Source: Marinobacter halodurans (lineage in GTDB: Bacteria; Pseudomonadota; Gammaproteobacteria; Pseudomonadales; Oleiphilaceae). Taken from it: a DNA stretch of 64,000 nt. Positions 48,070 through 58,471 of this stretch are shown here, piece after piece (positions within the stretch are counted from its first letter, which is position 1; each line of letters begins with the position of its first letter). A program made the position numbers and the translations under genes. Below the pieces are notes generated by a model. That model ran no database searches. It was not told where the DNA came from and saw only the letters and a program-made list of their open reading frames with translations. The stretch is from assembly GCF_004327985.1 (NCBI RefSeq), contig NZ_SJDL01000020.1, positions 30,226 to 94,225 on the forward strand, written 5' to 3'.

Positions 48070-48648
48070 ATGGTAACTGGGCAGACAGGCGATCAGGCGC
48101 GTGACGATGTATTCTGGATGTCTCGCGCCCTTGATTTGGCCAATCAGGCGGCCTCAATCGGTGAAGTACCGGTTGGGGCCGTTGTCGTGTTGGACGGCCG
48201 TGAAATCGGAACCGGTTTCAATGCCCCGATTTCCGGCTGTGACCCGACGGGCCATGCCGAAATACGGGCGCTGCGCGATGCCGCGCGCCGGGTGGGGAAT
48301 TACCGGCTTTCCGGTGCCACACTGTATGTCACGATCGAACCCTGCACCATGTGTGCGGGCGCCATTGTGCATGCCCGTATCTCGCGGCTGGTCTACGGCG
48401 CCGCGGAACCCAAGGCCGGGGCGGTGGAATCATCGGCCCGGCTGCTCGACAGTGCCGCGCTGAACTGGTCGGTCGACGTGGAGGCCGGTGTGCTGGCATC
48501 GCAATGCAGTGACAGAATAAGCACGTTCTTTGCAGCTCGGCGAAAGGCCATAAAAGAACAGCGTCGTCGCAGGCGCGGGGTGGAGCAGGGCGAGCCGCGG
48601 CAAGTGCCTGCTCTGACAGACAAGCTGAATGGAAAAGGAAAGCTATGA
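48070..48648 (+). CDS. tadA: tRNA(adenine-34) deaminase
   Basis: 192 residues. Zinc site and catalysis: His62 and Glu64 in GHAEIRAL, Cys92 and Cys95 in PCTMC. Converts A34 to inosine in tRNA-Arg(ACG). ATG 48070 (MVTGQTGDQ) is my choice; the frame is open far upstream, and ribosome binding site support is weak (GGAG 13 bases away). The C-terminal tail is longer and more basic than in E. coli. Its stop overlaps galE by four bases. Confidence 0.92.
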   Translation: MVTGQTGDQARDDVFWMSRALDLANQAASIGEVPVGAVVVLDGREIGTGFNAPISGCDPTGHAEIRALRDAARRVGNYRLSGATLYVTIEPCTMCAGAIVHARISRLVYGAAEPKAGAVESSARLLDSAALNWSVDVEAGVLASQCSDRISTFFAARRKAIKEQRRRRRGVEQGEPRQVPALTDKLNGKGKL

Positions 48649-49628
48649 AAGTTCTGGTAACCGGCGGAGCCGGCTATATCGGGAGCCACGTGGTGCGGCA
48701 ACTGGGCGAGGCCGGGCATGACGTGGTGGTCTACGACAACCTCTCGACCGGCCATCGCTGGGCGGTCACCTGTGGCGAACTCGTTGTCGGCGATCTGGCT
48801 GATGAAGAAGCGCTGGAAGCCCTGTTCAACGCGCACAGATTTGAGGCGGTTCTGCACTTCGCGGCGAACATTGTGGTGCCCGAGTCGGTCACCAATCCAC
48901 TGAAGTACTACAGCAACAACACCCGCAACACGCTGAACCTGCTCAAGGCGATCGAGCGTCACGGCATTCCCTACATGGTGTTCTCGTCGACGGCGGCGGT
49001 CTATGGCATGCCCGATGCACAGGTGCTGACCGAGGATATGCCGCTGGCGCCGATCAATCCCTACGGCGCCTCCAAGATGATGAGCGAGCGGATGATCATG
49101 GATCTGGCGGCGGCCAGCTCCCTCAATTATGTGATCCTGCGCTACTTCAACGTGGCCGGCGCCAACGCCGAGGGGCTGCTGGGGCAGGCGACGCCGGAAG
49201 CCACCCACCTGATCAAGGTGGCCTGTGAGTGCGTCAACGGCGTGCGTGACGGTATGCAGATCTTCGGCACCGACTACGACACCCGCGACGGGACCTGCAT
49301 CCGTGACTATATCCACGTCGAGGACCTGGCGAAGGCCCATGTCATGGCGCTGGATTACATGAAGCGTGGCGGTACGTCGGATGTGCTGAACTGCGGCTAT
49401 GGTCGCGGTTTTACGGTGCGTGAGGTGATTGAGGTGGTGAAGCGGTTGTCGGGCAACGATTTCCCGGTGACCGAGACCGATCGCCGGGCCGGCGACCCCG
49501 CGGCACTGATGGCCGATAATTCAAAAATTACCCGAACCCTGGGCTGGCAACCGGATTACGACGACCTGGATACCATCGTCGGCACCGCGCTGGCCTGGGA
49601 GGAAATCTGGCAGGCGCGGCAGAAGTAG
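48645..49628 (+). CDS. galE: UDP-glucose 4-epimerase
   Basis: 327 residues. Extended SDR with GGAGYIGSH and catalytic YGASK; FSSTAAVYG holds the Ser/Thr. Interconverts UDP-glucose and UDP-galactose for polysaccharide synthesis. GGAAAGCT precedes ATG 48645, and the start overlaps the tadA stop (ATGA). The UDP-glucose dehydrogenase gene follows, making a nucleotide-sugar pair. Confidence 0.93.
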   Translation: MKVLVTGGAGYIGSHVVRQLGEAGHDVVVYDNLSTGHRWAVTCGELVVGDLADEEALEALFNAHRFEAVLHFAANIVVPESVTNPLKYYSNNTRNTLNLLKAIERHGIPYMVFSSTAAVYGMPDAQVLTEDMPLAPINPYGASKMMSERMIMDLAAASSLNYVILRYFNVAGANAEGLLGQATPEATHLIKVACECVNGVRDGMQIFGTDYDTRDGTCIRDYIHVEDLAKAHVMALDYMKRGGTSDVLNCGYGRGFTVREVIEVVKRLSGNDFPVTETDRRAGDPAALMADNSKITRTLGWQPDYDDLDTIVGTALAWEEIWQARQK

Positions 49629-49686
49629 GCAGTCTCCCCGCGCTGACCAAAGGGATTAAAATCTGAACGTTTGAAAGGATGGAAGC

Positions 49687-51036
49687 ATGAAAATCACGAT
49701 CTTTGGAACGGGTTATGTGGGACTGGTGACTGGTGCGTGCCTGGCGGATGTCGGTCACGAAGTCCTGTGCATGGACGTGGATCCTGAAAAAATCGACAAA
49801 CTGCGTAACGGCATTATCCCGATTTACGAGCCGGGCCTGGAATCGATCGTCAGCCACAACGTGTCGGCTGGCCGCCTGCTGTTCTCGACGGACACCGAAG
49901 AGGCCGTGGCACACGGTGAAGTCCAGTTCATTGCGGTGGGCACGCCGCCTGACGAAGACGGCTCGGCGGACCTGCAATACGTCCTGGCGGTGGCGCGCTC
50001 CATCGGCCAGCACATGACCGGCTATAAAGTTGTGGTCGATAAGTCCACGGTACCGGTCGGCACGGCCGACAAGGTCGCCGGAGCCCTGCGGGCCGAACTG
50101 GACAAGCGTGGCGAGGAGCTGGATTTCGACGTGGTGTCGAACCCGGAGTTCCTGAAGGAAGGGGCCGCGGTCGCCGACTTCATGAAGCCGGACCGGATCA
50201 TCGTCGGTACCGACAGCGAGAAGGCCGAAGGTATCCTGCGCGAGGTCTATTATCCGTTCAACCGCAACCACGATCGCATGATCTTCATGGACGTGCGTTC
50301 CGCGGAGCTGACCAAGTACGCGGCCAACGCCATGCTGGCCACCAAGATCAGCTTCATGAACGAAGTGTCCAACCTGGCGGAACGCCTGGGTGCGGACATC
50401 GAGTCCGTGCGACGGGGCATCGGCTCCGATCCGCGCATCGGCTACCACTTTATCTATCCGGGCTGTGGCTACGGCGGTTCCTGCTTCCCGAAAGACGTCA
50501 CCGCGCTGTCCCGCACGGCTCGCGACTGCGACTATGAGGCGCGCCTGCTGAACGCGGTCGAGGCCGTCAACATGGCGCAGAAGCACGTGCTGTTCGACAA
50601 GGTCAGCCACTATTTCGGCGGCGACCTACAAGGCAAGACCATTGCGCTTTGGGGCCTGGCGTTCAAGCCCAATACCGATGACATGCGCGAAGCCTCGTCC
50701 CGGGTGCTGATGGAGTCCCTGTGGAAAGCGGGCGCCCGGGTGCAGGCGTACGATCCGGAAGCCATGAAGGAAACCCAGCGGATCTACGGCGAAGAGCCCG
50801 GTCTGCAGTTGTGCGGTACCAAGGAACAGGCGCTGAAAGGCGCGGATGCCCTGGTGATCTGCACCGAGTGGAAAGAGTTCCGCCTGCCGGACTTCGAGGT
50901 TATTTCCGAGGCCCTGAGTCATCCGGTCGTGTTCGACGGTCGTAACCTCTACGAGCCGGAAATGCTCGAGCGCCATGGCCTGGTTTACTATGCTATAGGT
51001 CGAGGCAGAAACCAGTTCTCCGCAAACGGGAGTTGA
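49687..51036 (+). CDS. ugd: UDP-glucose 6-dehydrogenase
   Basis: 449 residues. NAD-binding [18 protein letters not shown], catalytic Cys in [11 protein letters not shown], and central and C-terminal UDP-binding domains are present. Oxidises UDP-glucose to UDP-glucuronate, a precursor for exopolysaccharide or capsule. GGATGGAAGC precedes ATG 49687. The HIT gene begins two bases after its stop. Confidence 0.95.
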   Translation: MKITIFGTGYVGLVTGACLADVGHEVLCMDVDPEKIDKLRNGIIPIYEPGLESIVSHNVSAGRLLFSTDTEEAVAHGEVQFIAVGTPPDEDGSADLQYVLAVARSIGQHMTGYKVVVDKSTVPVGTADKVAGALRAELDKRGEELDFDVVSNPEFLKEGAAVADFMKPDRIIVGTDSEKAEGILREVYYPFNRNHDRMIFMDVRSAELTKYAANAMLATKISFMNEVSNLAERLGADIESVRRGIGSDPRIGYHFIYPGCGYGGSCFPKDVTALSRTARDCDYEARLLNAVEAVNMAQKHVLFDKVSHYFGGDLQGKTIALWGLAFKPNTDDMREASSRVLMESLWKAGARVQAYDPEAMKETQRIYGEEPGLQLCGTKEQALKGADALVICTEWKEFRLPDFEVISEALSHPVVFDGRNLYEPEMLERHGLVYYAIGRGRNQFSANGS

Positions 51037-51038
51037 TT

Positions 51039-51473
51039 ATGGGTGGGGCAGCAATGTTTGTCCTGCATGAAAAACTCGCTGAAGACACGCTTCCGCTGGC
51101 CAGCAGTGAGCTGAGTGAACTGCGGCTGATGAATGACAGCCATTACCCCTGGCTTCTGCTGGTCCCCAAGCGGGTGGGTGTCCGGGAAATCTATGAACTG
51201 GCGCCGCCCGACCAGCAGCGCCTGCTTCGGGAGTCGAGCGCGGTGGGCGAAGCCCTGATGACCGTGTTCGATGGGCATAAACTCAATGTGGCCGCGCTGG
51301 GGAACATGGTTCCCCAGCTGCATCTGCATCATGTGGTCCGTTTTGAGGGCGATCCGGCCTGGCCGGGGCCTATCTGGGGCGTCGTACCGCCGACCCCCTA
51401 CAGCGAGGCGGGTTTACGTGACATGCAGAAAAAGCTGGTTCCGGTGATTTCAGCCTACCGCTCGGTGTCCTGA
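51039..51473 (+). CDS. HIT-family protein
   Basis: 144 residues. The histidine triad reads VPQLHLHHVVRF. HIT proteins hydrolyse or transfer nucleotides; bacterial members of this size act on adenylated or sugar-nucleotide substrates, and the position after galE-ugd fits the latter. ATG 51039 is chosen (GGGAG at 51028-51032); ATG 51054 is an alternative. It converges on fabR. Confidence 0.88.
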   Translation: MGGAAMFVLHEKLAEDTLPLASSELSELRLMNDSHYPWLLLVPKRVGVREIYELAPPDQQRLLRESSAVGEALMTVFDGHKLNVAALGNMVPQLHLHHVVRFEGDPAWPGPIWGVVPPTPYSEAGLRDMQKKLVPVISAYRSVS

Positions 51474-51514
51474 CCAGGCCTCACTGAATTTCGCCAGGGA
51501 GCCAATCCGGTGCC

Positions 51515-52147
51515 TCAGGTCCGGAACCCTCTCTCGCCCTGGCGCGCCAGCGCCTGGGCGCCCACCAGTATCATTCTCAGTTCCGCCTTCAGCTTGTCCT
51601 GCAGTTCGCTTTTTTCCCGCGGCGTCGCATCCAGCACTTCGGCACCCTGGTTGAAGACGAGCGTGACCATTGCCTCGGCAACCAGCCTGGCGTCTGAGAG
51701 CGGTTTGTGTTGCTCCTCGGCAAAACGGCGCAGGTCGTCCGCCAACTCGGTCACGAAGTGGTCAATCTCCGCCTGGATGGCGGTCCGGAAGGTCTTGGAG
51801 ACCCCGGTGCGTTCACGCAGCATCAGCCGGAACAGGTTGGCGTTGTTGTTGAGATACTCCATGAACGTATCCACCGAGGTGTTGATCGCGCTGCCGTTGC
51901 GGGCAATGCGCTTGCGGGCCTGCCGCATGAGCTGGCGCAGGGCGACACCGCCTTCATCTACCAGGGCCAGGCCGAGTTCGTCCAGTTCGGCAAAATGGCG
52001 GTAGAACGACGTGGGTGCGATGCCGGCTTCCCGCGCCACTTCGCGCAGGCTCAGGCTGCCGAACCCACGCTCGGCGCTCAACTGGCGCAACGCGGCATCC
52101 ATCAGCGCTCGACGGGTTTTCAGTTTCTGTTCGGCTCGGACGGACAC
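51515..52147 (-). CDS. fabR: FabR-like TetR repressor of unsaturated fatty-acid synthesis
   Basis: 210 residues. The start [18 protein letters not shown] and [19 protein letters not shown] closely match E. coli FabR, including the C-terminal ligand domain ([10 protein letters not shown]). FabR senses the acyl pool and represses fabA/fabB. GTG 52147 is chosen for GGAG six bases upstream; the longer frame runs over the palindrome at 52209. A candidate operator is listed separately. Confidence 0.85.
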   Translation of the reverse strand: MSVRAEQKLKTRRALMDAALRQLSAERGFGSLSLREVAREAGIAPTSFYRHFAELDELGLALVDEGGVALRQLMRQARKRIARNGSAINTSVDTFMEYLNNNANLFRLMLRERTGVSKTFRTAIQAEIDHFVTELADDLRRFAEEQHKPLSDARLVAEAMVTLVFNQGAEVLDATPREKSELQDKLKAELRMILVGAQALARQGERGFRT

Positions 52148-52208
52148 ACTGTTCTCCCGGTTCAGGAATGCGTGTGGGCCCCGGAATTCCAATCCTCTGC
52201 GGCCCAGT

Positions 52209-52230
52209 AAAGGCAACACATGTTACCTTT
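52209..52230. promoter_or_regulatory. 22-base palindrome, candidate FabR operator
   Basis: AAAGGCAACA, CA, TGTTACCTTT: ten-base arms with one mismatch, 62 bases before the fabR start. Size and symmetry suit a TetR-family dimer. It does not resemble the E. coli FabR site I recall, so assignment rests on position. Confidence 0.5.
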
Positions 52231-52346
52231 CGCCGAATGAAGCGTCATCTGCGTTCCCGGCCGGGTGGGGCCGGACATGCCTTGGAGCAACTCGACAACG
52301 CCACAATTCTGTGCGATCGCGGCCTGATTTTGCCGGCGGTTATGTT

Positions 52347-52352
52347 TATAAT
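52347..52352 (+). promoter_or_regulatory. -10 element (TATAAT) for fmdB-aspS transcription
   Basis: A perfect TATAAT in an AT-rich patch, 188 bases before fmdB. No convincing -35 at 16-18 bases. Confidence 0.4.
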
Positions 52353-52539
52353 ATGCGGCCTTCAAACCGATGGGTCGGGAGCGTGTTGGGGATTGGGCGT
52401 CAGAGCCCGTCTTCACCGGGCAGACTCGGCGGTTTTCCGATAATGTGACCAGCGCTCCGTTGCGATGGGGATAGCGGCTCCGGACCGGCCCCGGCGAGGT
52501 GAGATGGCTGGTGTTGGTTATGTTGTGGGGATTCAATCA

Positions 52540-52794
52540 ATGCCGATTTATGAATACGTCTGTGATGGGTGTGGCTTCGAGAAAGACGTCATCCAGAAAA
52601 TGAGCGACGCGCCGCTGAGCGTGTGCCCCTCGTGCGAGGCGGAGACATTCCGCAAGCGGATTTCCGCGGCCGGCTTCCGCCTGTCGGGAAGCGGCTGGTA
52701 CGAAACCGATTTCAAGACCGGTAGCAAAAAGAACCTGGCGGAGAAGGGCGGCGAGTCCGGATCCGGGAGCAAGACTGAGCCGGCAGCCGGCTGA
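52540..52794 (+). CDS. FmdB-family zinc-ribbon protein
   Basis: 84 residues. Two CxxC knuckles, CDGCG and CPSCEAE, in the FmdB/CxxC_CxxC_SSSS pattern (MPIYEYVCDGCG start). Possibly a regulatory protein; true function unknown. Found ahead of aspS in many gammaproteobacteria, as here (39 bases between). ATG 52540 gives the family start. Confidence 0.9.
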   Translation: MPIYEYVCDGCGFEKDVIQKMSDAPLSVCPSCEAETFRKRISAAGFRLSGSGWYETDFKTGSKKNLAEKGGESGSGSKTEPAAG

Positions 52795-52833
52795 GTCTCT
52801 GAATACACTGAACACTGATTAACAGGAAAGGGT

Positions 52834-54636
52834 ATGCGCAGTCACTATTGCGGTGGAATCAACGAATCACATATCGATCAGGACGTGACCCTCTGCGGCT
52901 GGGTTCATCGTCGCCGCGACCATGGCGGGGTTATCTTTCTGGATCTGCGTGATCGTGACGGCATGTCCCAGGTCGTTGTGGATCCCGACACCCCCGAGAG
53001 TTTCGGGCTGGCGGAAAAGGTGCGCAGCGAGTTCGTGATCCAGATCAGCGGCCGCGTCCGTCGCCGCCCGGCAGGTACCGAGAATGCCAACATGCCGACC
53101 GGCCAAGTGGAGGTCCTGTGCAAGGAGCTGACCATCCTGAATGCCGCCGCGACTCCGCCGTTCCCGCTGGACGAGCACGTGGACGTCGGCGAGGACGTGC
53201 GCCTGCGCTATCGCTATGTCGACCTGCGCCGTCCGGAGATGCTGAACCGTCTGCGCTTCCGCTCGCGGGTGACCAGCTACATCCGCAACTACCTCGACAG
53301 CCACGAGTTCATGGATGTGGAAACGCCCATCCTGACCCGTGCGACGCCGGAAGGCGCACGCGACTACCTGGTGCCGAGCCGGACCCACGAGGGCTCTTTC
53401 TTCGCACTGCCGCAGTCCCCGCAGCTGTTCAAGCAGTTGCTGATGGTGTCCGGTGTGGATCGCTACTACCAGATCGCCAAGTGTTTCCGCGACGAAGACC
53501 TGCGGGCCGATCGTCAGCCGGAATTCACCCAGGTGGACATCGAGGCGTCTTTCGTCAATGAAGAGAGCCTGATGTCCATCACCGAAGGCATGGTGCGCGA
53601 ACTGTTCCGCGACGTGCTCAAGGTCGATCTGCCCGCGTTCCCGCGCATGCCGTACTCCGAAGCCATGCAGCGTTTCGGCAGCGACAAGCCGGACCTGCGT
53701 ATCCCGCTGGAACTGGTGGACGTGGCGGATCTGGTCGAGAGCGTGGACTTCAAGGTCTTTGCCGGTCCCGCCAAGGACCCGAAAGGCCGGGTTGCGGCGC
53801 TGCGTCTGCCGAAGGGCGGTGAGCTGACCCGCAAGCAGATCGACGAGTACACCAAGTACGTCGGCATCTACGGTGCCAAGGGTCTGGCCTACATCAAGGT
53901 GAACGACCTGGGCCAGGGCGTGGCTGGCCTGCAGTCGCCGATCATCAAGTTCCTCGGCGAGGATGTTGCCATGGCGCTGATCGAGCGCGTGGGCGCTGAA
54001 GATGGCGACATCGTGTTCTTTGGTGCGGACAAGACCACCGTGGTCAACGAGGCCCTGGGTGCACTGCGCGTCAAGCTGGGCCATGACCTGGATCTGCTGA
54101 CCGCGGAATGGGCGCCGCTGTGGGTGGTTGACTTCCCGATGTTCGAGGAAGACGGCAACGGCGAACTGACTGCGATTCACCATCCGTTTACCGCGCCGTC
54201 CTGCACGGCGGAAGAGCTGGCGGCGGACCCGGCCAAGGCGCTGTCCCGCGCCTACGACATGGTCCTGAACGGCACCGAGCTGGGCGGCGGTTCCATCCGT
54301 ATCCACAACGAGGATATGCAACAGGCGGTCTTCCGTATCCTGGGCATTGACGAGGCCGAAGCACGGGCCAAGTTCGGCTTCCTGCTGGACGCGCTGAAAT
54401 TCGGTTGCCCGCCACACGGTGGCCTGGCCTTCGGCCTGGACCGCCTGGTCATGCTGATGACCGGTGCCAGCTCGATCCGTGACGTCATCGCCTTCCCGAA
54501 AACCCAGAGCGCCACCTGCCTGATGACCCAGGCGCCGGGCGAAGTGGACGAGCGTCAGCTGAAAGAGCTGCACATCCGTCTGCGCAAGCCGGCTGTCGCC
54601 AAGGGCGCGGAAGGCGAGGCCGGGAAGGAAGACTGA
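52834..54636 (+). CDS. aspS: aspartyl-tRNA synthetase
   Basis: 600 residues. N-terminal OB-fold anticodon domain, class II catalytic core with [10 protein letters not shown] and [16 protein letters not shown] (motif 2), bacterial GAD insertion, and motif 3 [13 protein letters not shown]. Charges tRNA-Asp. Because tRNA-Asn is present but asnS/gatCAB are not in view, discriminating status is unclear. AGGAAAGG precedes ATG 52834. Confidence 0.97.
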   Translation: MRSHYCGGINESHIDQDVTLCGWVHRRRDHGGVIFLDLRDRDGMSQVVVDPDTPESFGLAEKVRSEFVIQISGRVRRRPAGTENANMPTGQVEVLCKELTILNAAATPPFPLDEHVDVGEDVRLRYRYVDLRRPEMLNRLRFRSRVTSYIRNYLDSHEFMDVETPILTRATPEGARDYLVPSRTHEGSFFALPQSPQLFKQLLMVSGVDRYYQIAKCFRDEDLRADRQPEFTQVDIEASFVNEESLMSITEGMVRELFRDVLKVDLPAFPRMPYSEAMQRFGSDKPDLRIPLELVDVADLVESVDFKVFAGPAKDPKGRVAALRLPKGGELTRKQIDEYTKYVGIYGAKGLAYIKVNDLGQGVAGLQSPIIKFLGEDVAMALIERVGAEDGDIVFFGADKTTVVNEALGALRVKLGHDLDLLTAEWAPLWVVDFPMFEEDGNGELTAIHHPFTAPSCTAEELAADPAKALSRAYDMVLNGTELGGGSIRIHNEDMQQAVFRILGIDEAEARAKFGFLLDALKFGCPPHGGLAFGLDRLVMLMTGASSIRDVIAFPKTQSATCLMTQAPGEVDERQLKELHIRLRKPAVAKGAEGEAGKED

Positions 54637-54734
54637 TCCGTATCGACATCAGGCATCTCTCCCGGCTGGGCCCTGTGCCCGGTCGGGAGCGCCCGTTGAG
54701 TAGCTCTGGCAATTCCCACTTGATGGAGTGATAC

Positions 54735-55484
54735 ATGGCAGGTCACAGCAAATGGTCCAATATCAAGCACCGCAAGGCGGCTCAGGATGCCAGGAAAGGC
54801 AAGATCTTCACCAAGCTCATCCGTGAGCTGACCGTCGCCGCCCGCCAGGGTGGGGCGGATCCCAACGACAACCCCCGCCTGCGCGCCGTCATCGACAAGG
54901 CGCTCACCGCCAACATGAAGAAAGACACCATGGAGCGGGCCATTGAGCGGGGCGCCGGCAATGCCGACGACGCCAATTACGAGGAACTGACCTACGAGGG
55001 GTACGGGCCCAACGGCGTGGCCATCTATGTGGAAGCCATGACGGATAACCGTAACCGCACAGTCGCCGAGGTGCGCCATGCGTTCAACAAGTTTGGTGGC
55101 AACCTGGGCACGGATGGATCGGTGGCTTACCTGTTCACCAAGCAGGGTGTGTTCTCCTACGGCCCGGAAACCGATGAAGAGTCGCTGATGGAAGCGGCAC
55201 TGGACGCGGGTGCCGAGGACCTGGCCAAACAGGAGGATGGCTCTTTCGAGATCGTCACACTGCCCGAACAGTTCCTCGACGTGAAACAGTCCCTGGTGGC
55301 ATCCGGGCACGCACCGGACAACGCCGAAGTCACCATGGTGCCCACGACCTATGTCGAGCTGGATCGGGATTCCGCCGAAACCATCATCAAGCTGATCGAC
55401 ATGCTGGAAGACCTGGACGATGTCCAGAATGTGTATTCCAACGCCGACATCCCGGCCGACGTCATGGATGCGCTGAATGCCTGA
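54735..55484 (+). CDS. yebC: YebC/TACO1-family protein
   Basis: 249 residues. Three-domain YebC fold; [19 protein letters not shown] is the family signature. Members bind the ribosome and relieve stalling on proline runs, or act as DNA-binding regulators. GGAG precedes ATG 54735. It precedes ruvC, as in E. coli. Confidence 0.96.
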   Translation: MAGHSKWSNIKHRKAAQDARKGKIFTKLIRELTVAARQGGADPNDNPRLRAVIDKALTANMKKDTMERAIERGAGNADDANYEELTYEGYGPNGVAIYVEAMTDNRNRTVAEVRHAFNKFGGNLGTDGSVAYLFTKQGVFSYGPETDEESLMEAALDAGAEDLAKQEDGSFEIVTLPEQFLDVKQSLVASGHAPDNAEVTMVPTTYVELDRDSAETIIKLIDMLEDLDDVQNVYSNADIPADVMDALNA

Positions 55485-55508
55485 TTCCGCGCTTGAAGGC
55501 GTTGCGGC

Positions 55509-56027
55509 GTGCCGATAATCCTGGGTGTGGATCCGGGGTCGCGGGTCACCGGCTATGGCGTGATCCGCAGCGATGGCCGTCTGACCGAGTACCTCGACAG
55601 CGGCTGCATCCGTATGGGCGAGAAGCCCATGGCCGAGCGGCTGCAGATCATCTATCAGGGACTGGCCACGCTGATCGATCAGTTCCGCCCGGACGAGTTC
55701 GCCATCGAGCAGGTATTCATGGCGCGCAACCCGGATTCCGCGCTTAAGCTCGGGCAGGCACGGGGCGTGGCCATTGTGACGGCCGCCAATTCGGGCTTGC
55801 CGGTCAACGAATACTCCGCCCGCCAGGTCAAGCAGGCGGTGGTGGGCAAGGGCGGTGCCGACAAGAGCCAAGTCCAGCACATGGTCCAGAGCATCCTGAA
55901 GTTGAACAAACGCCCCCAGGCGGATGCCGCCGATGCCCTGGCCATTGCCCTGTGTCATGCCCACATGAGCCAGAGTATCGGGCGCATTGCCGCCGGTAGC
56001 CGCGTGCGGGGCGGGCGGCTCCGTTAA
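55509..56027 (+). CDS. ruvC: Holliday junction resolvase RuvC
   Basis: 172 residues. RNase H-fold with catalytic Asp in [13 protein letters not shown], Glu in [11 protein letters not shown] and the [12 protein letters not shown] pair. Cuts Holliday junctions with RuvAB. GTG 55509 is the only suitable start. It follows yebC by 24 bases. Confidence 0.96.
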   Translation: MPIILGVDPGSRVTGYGVIRSDGRLTEYLDSGCIRMGEKPMAERLQIIYQGLATLIDQFRPDEFAIEQVFMARNPDSALKLGQARGVAIVTAANSGLPVNEYSARQVKQAVVGKGGADKSQVQHMVQSILKLNKRPQADAADALAIALCHAHMSQSIGRIAAGSRVRGGRLR

Positions 56028-56095
56028 ACCGCACGTAAAGACGATTATGAAAGACGACGCGCTCCCGTGTCGCTTTGCCAGCAAGGAGACATCGC

Positions 56096-56716
56096 GTGAT
56101 AGCCCAGATCCGCGGACGACTGATTGAAAAGATGCCGGGTCATGTCCTGGTGGATTGCAACGGGCTCGGCTACGAAGTCGATATTCCCTACACGACCTTT
56201 TTTCACCTCCCCGAATCCGGCCAGGAAGTGACCCTCCACACCCATTTTTCCGTGCGGGAAGACGCGCAGAACCTGTATGGCTTTGCCGCGCGCCTGGATC
56301 GCGACCTGTTCCGCCTACTGATCAAGGTGAATGGCGTGGGGCCCAAGATGGCGCTGGCGATCCTGTCCGGCCTGGATTCCCAGCAGTTCGTACGTTGCGT
56401 GGATAACAGGGACGTGGCCTCATTGGTCAAGATCCCTGGCGTTGGCAAAAAAACCGCCGAGCGGCTGCTGATCGAGATGGGGGATCGCCTGGGCAAGCTT
56501 GAGGGTATGCCGCAGATTCATGCAGGCGCGCCAACGCTCAATACGACGGCCCAGCCTGAAACCCACAAGCCGGAAGACGAGGCCGAAGCTGCGCTGATCT
56601 CATTGGGCTACAAACCCCAGGAAGCCGCCAAGGCCGTGAGCCGAGTGGCCGAAGCCGGCATGAGTTCCCGGGAAATGATCCGCTTGGCCCTAAAGAACAT
56701 GATTCCCGCCGGTTGA
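56096..56716 (+). CDS. ruvA: Holliday junction DNA helicase subunit RuvA
   Basis: 206 residues. OB-fold start VIAQIRGRLIEK, helix-hairpin-helix pairs (GVGPKMALAIL, GVGKKTAERLL) and the mobile C-terminal domain that contacts RuvB. GTG 56096 has AAGGAG seven bases upstream, which decides it over the longer frame from 56075. No LexA-type box was found ahead of ruvC or ruvA. Confidence 0.96.
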   Translation: MIAQIRGRLIEKMPGHVLVDCNGLGYEVDIPYTTFFHLPESGQEVTLHTHFSVREDAQNLYGFAARLDRDLFRLLIKVNGVGPKMALAILSGLDSQQFVRCVDNRDVASLVKIPGVGKKTAERLLIEMGDRLGKLEGMPQIHAGAPTLNTTAQPETHKPEDEAEAALISLGYKPQEAAKAVSRVAEAGMSSREMIRLALKNMIPAG

Positions 56717-56983
56717 ACTCTCCCGGAACACAGTGTCTGATAGTGGTCACCAGCCTGAACAGGCCCATATGAACATCCGACTGAGCCGGTCCCTGGCAGC
56801 TATTCAAGACTGGCGGGACGTTACGTCGTTTTGTTTAAATGCAACTTAACTTGTCGTCTGACAGGAATCTGACCTGAGCGTAACGTGACAGCAGGACTCG
56901 CGTTTGTAAAATGAACGTGAAATGATGTTGAACGCGTCGCCACGGAATACAGATCAACAACAGGATGCCCGCGAACCAACGCC

Positions 56984-58006
56984 ATGATTGAATCCGATCG
57001 CCTGATTTCACCGCAGAGCAGTGCGTTTGAAGATGTACAGGATCGTGCTATTCGTCCCTCATTGCTGTCCGAATACGTCGGCCAGCCTGCGGTTCGGGAG
57101 CAGATGGAGATCTTTATCTCCGCGGCGCGTCGTCGCCAGGAAGCCCTGGATCACGTCCTGATTTTCGGTCCGCCCGGACTGGGCAAGACCACGCTCGCCA
57201 ACATTATTGCCAACGAGATGGGCGTGGCCATCAAGACCACGTCCGGTCCGGTGTTGGAAAAGGCCGGCGATCTGGCGGCGATGCTCACCAATCTGGAAGA
57301 GGGCGACGTCCTCTTTATCGATGAGATCCACCGACTGAACGCTGCCGTTGAGGAAGTGCTGTATCCGGCCATGGAGGATTACCAGCTCGATATCATGATC
57401 GGCGAGGGGCCGGCGGCCCGTTCGATCAAGCTGGACCTGCCTCCGTTCACCCTGGTGGGTGCTACGACCCGGGCGGGCCTGTTGACGTCGCCGCTGCGGG
57501 ATCGTTTCGGTATCGTCCAGCGACTGGAATTCTACAACAACGCCGATCTGACCCACATCGTCCAGCGCTCGGCGTCCCTGCTGGGTGTGGAGATGGAGGA
57601 TGCCGGCGCCCGGGAGATCGCCCGCCGGTCCCGGGGAACCCCGCGGATAGCAAACCGACTGCTGCGTCGGGTGCGGGATTACGCCGAGGTGAAGTCAGAT
57701 GGCGTGATTACCGCCGAGGTGGCCGACCTGGCGCTCAACATGCTGAAGGTGGACAACCAGGGCTTCGATCACATGGACCGCCGTTTGCTGCTGGCGATGA
57801 TCGAGAAGTTCGACGGCGGTCCGGTGGGGGTGGAGAGCCTGTCCGCCGCCATCAGCGAAGAGCGCGGCACCATCGAGGATGTGCTGGAGCCCTTCCTGAT
57901 CCAGCAGGGCTACATGGTTCGCACGCCTCGTGGGCGCATGGTGACCAGCCACGCCTACCTGCATTTCGGGGTAACACCGCCGGGTTCCGATTCGGAGGGG
58001 GCGTAA
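56984..58006 (+). CDS. ruvB: Holliday junction DNA helicase subunit RuvB
   Basis: 340 residues. AAA+ motor with Walker [10 protein letters not shown] at 62-70, Walker B LFIDEIHR, sensor GATTRAG and a winged-helix C-terminus. Drives branch migration on RuvA. Unusually, 267 bases separate it from ruvA, so it may have its own promoter. ybgC follows after one base. Confidence 0.97.
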   Translation: MIESDRLISPQSSAFEDVQDRAIRPSLLSEYVGQPAVREQMEIFISAARRRQEALDHVLIFGPPGLGKTTLANIIANEMGVAIKTTSGPVLEKAGDLAAMLTNLEEGDVLFIDEIHRLNAAVEEVLYPAMEDYQLDIMIGEGPAARSIKLDLPPFTLVGATTRAGLLTSPLRDRFGIVQRLEFYNNADLTHIVQRSASLLGVEMEDAGAREIARRSRGTPRIANRLLRRVRDYAEVKSDGVITAEVADLALNMLKVDNQGFDHMDRRLLLAMIEKFDGGPVGVESLSAAISEERGTIEDVLEPFLIQQGYMVRTPRGRMVTSHAYLHFGVTPPGSDSEGA

Positions 58007-58007
58007 C

Positions 58008-58433
58008 ATGGACGCATCGAACCCGGAATTCCGCTGGCCGGTGCGGGTCTACATCGAAGATACCGACGCCGGCGGCATCGTCTATCACGCCCGTTACCTG
58101 CACTTCATGGAGAGGGCGCGTACCGAGTGGGTGCGCAGTCAGGGCGTCGCCCTGCGATCCGGCCTTGAAGACAACATCAGTTACGTGGTGCAGAAAATGG
58201 ACATCCATTTCCGGCAGCCGGCGCGGCTCGATGACGAGCTGTGGGTGTCGGCGAACCTGGTTACCAGCGGCCGGGTCTGGTTTGGCTTCAAGCAGCAGGT
58301 CATTCGCCAGGCCGACGGTGCCCTGCTGGCGGAAGCGGATGTCAAAGTCGCCTGTGTGGCGCTGGATAGCGGTCGCCCGCGGGCGCTGCCGAATGCCATG
58401 CAGGCCATCGTCAGGGAAAAATCAGCGAATTGA
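58008..58433 (+). CDS. ybgC: acyl-CoA thioesterase YbgC
   Basis: 141 residues. Hot-dog fold with the 4-hydroxybenzoyl-CoA thioesterase type motif EDTDAGGIVYHARYLHFMERAR (catalytic Asp). Acts on short or acyl-carrier-linked thioesters and is linked to phospholipid synthesis at the Tol complex. It is the first gene of the tol-pal operon, as in most proteobacteria. Confidence 0.94.
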   Translation: MDASNPEFRWPVRVYIEDTDAGGIVYHARYLHFMERARTEWVRSQGVALRSGLEDNISYVVQKMDIHFRQPARLDDELWVSANLVTSGRVWFGFKQQVIRQADGALLAEADVKVACVALDSGRPRALPNAMQAIVREKSAN

Positions 58434-58471
58434 AGGGCCGGCGCGGTCCGATTCAGATCCAGGAGTGAAAC

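Larger units (their letters stand above)
52148..52539. other. divergent intergenic region, fabR / fmdB-aspS
   Basis: 392 bases without a credible gene. Contains a 22-base palindrome (52209-52230), AT-rich DNA with TATAAT at 52347-52352, and no visible terminator. Confidence 0.5.

Noticed and set aside
55485..56095. LexA box controlling ruvCA
   Set aside because: No CTGT-N8-ACAG match was seen ahead of ruvC or ruvA.
56768..56848. 26-codon ORF in the ruvA-ruvB gap
   Set aside because: No ribosome binding site precedes its ATG, and the sequence is unremarkable.
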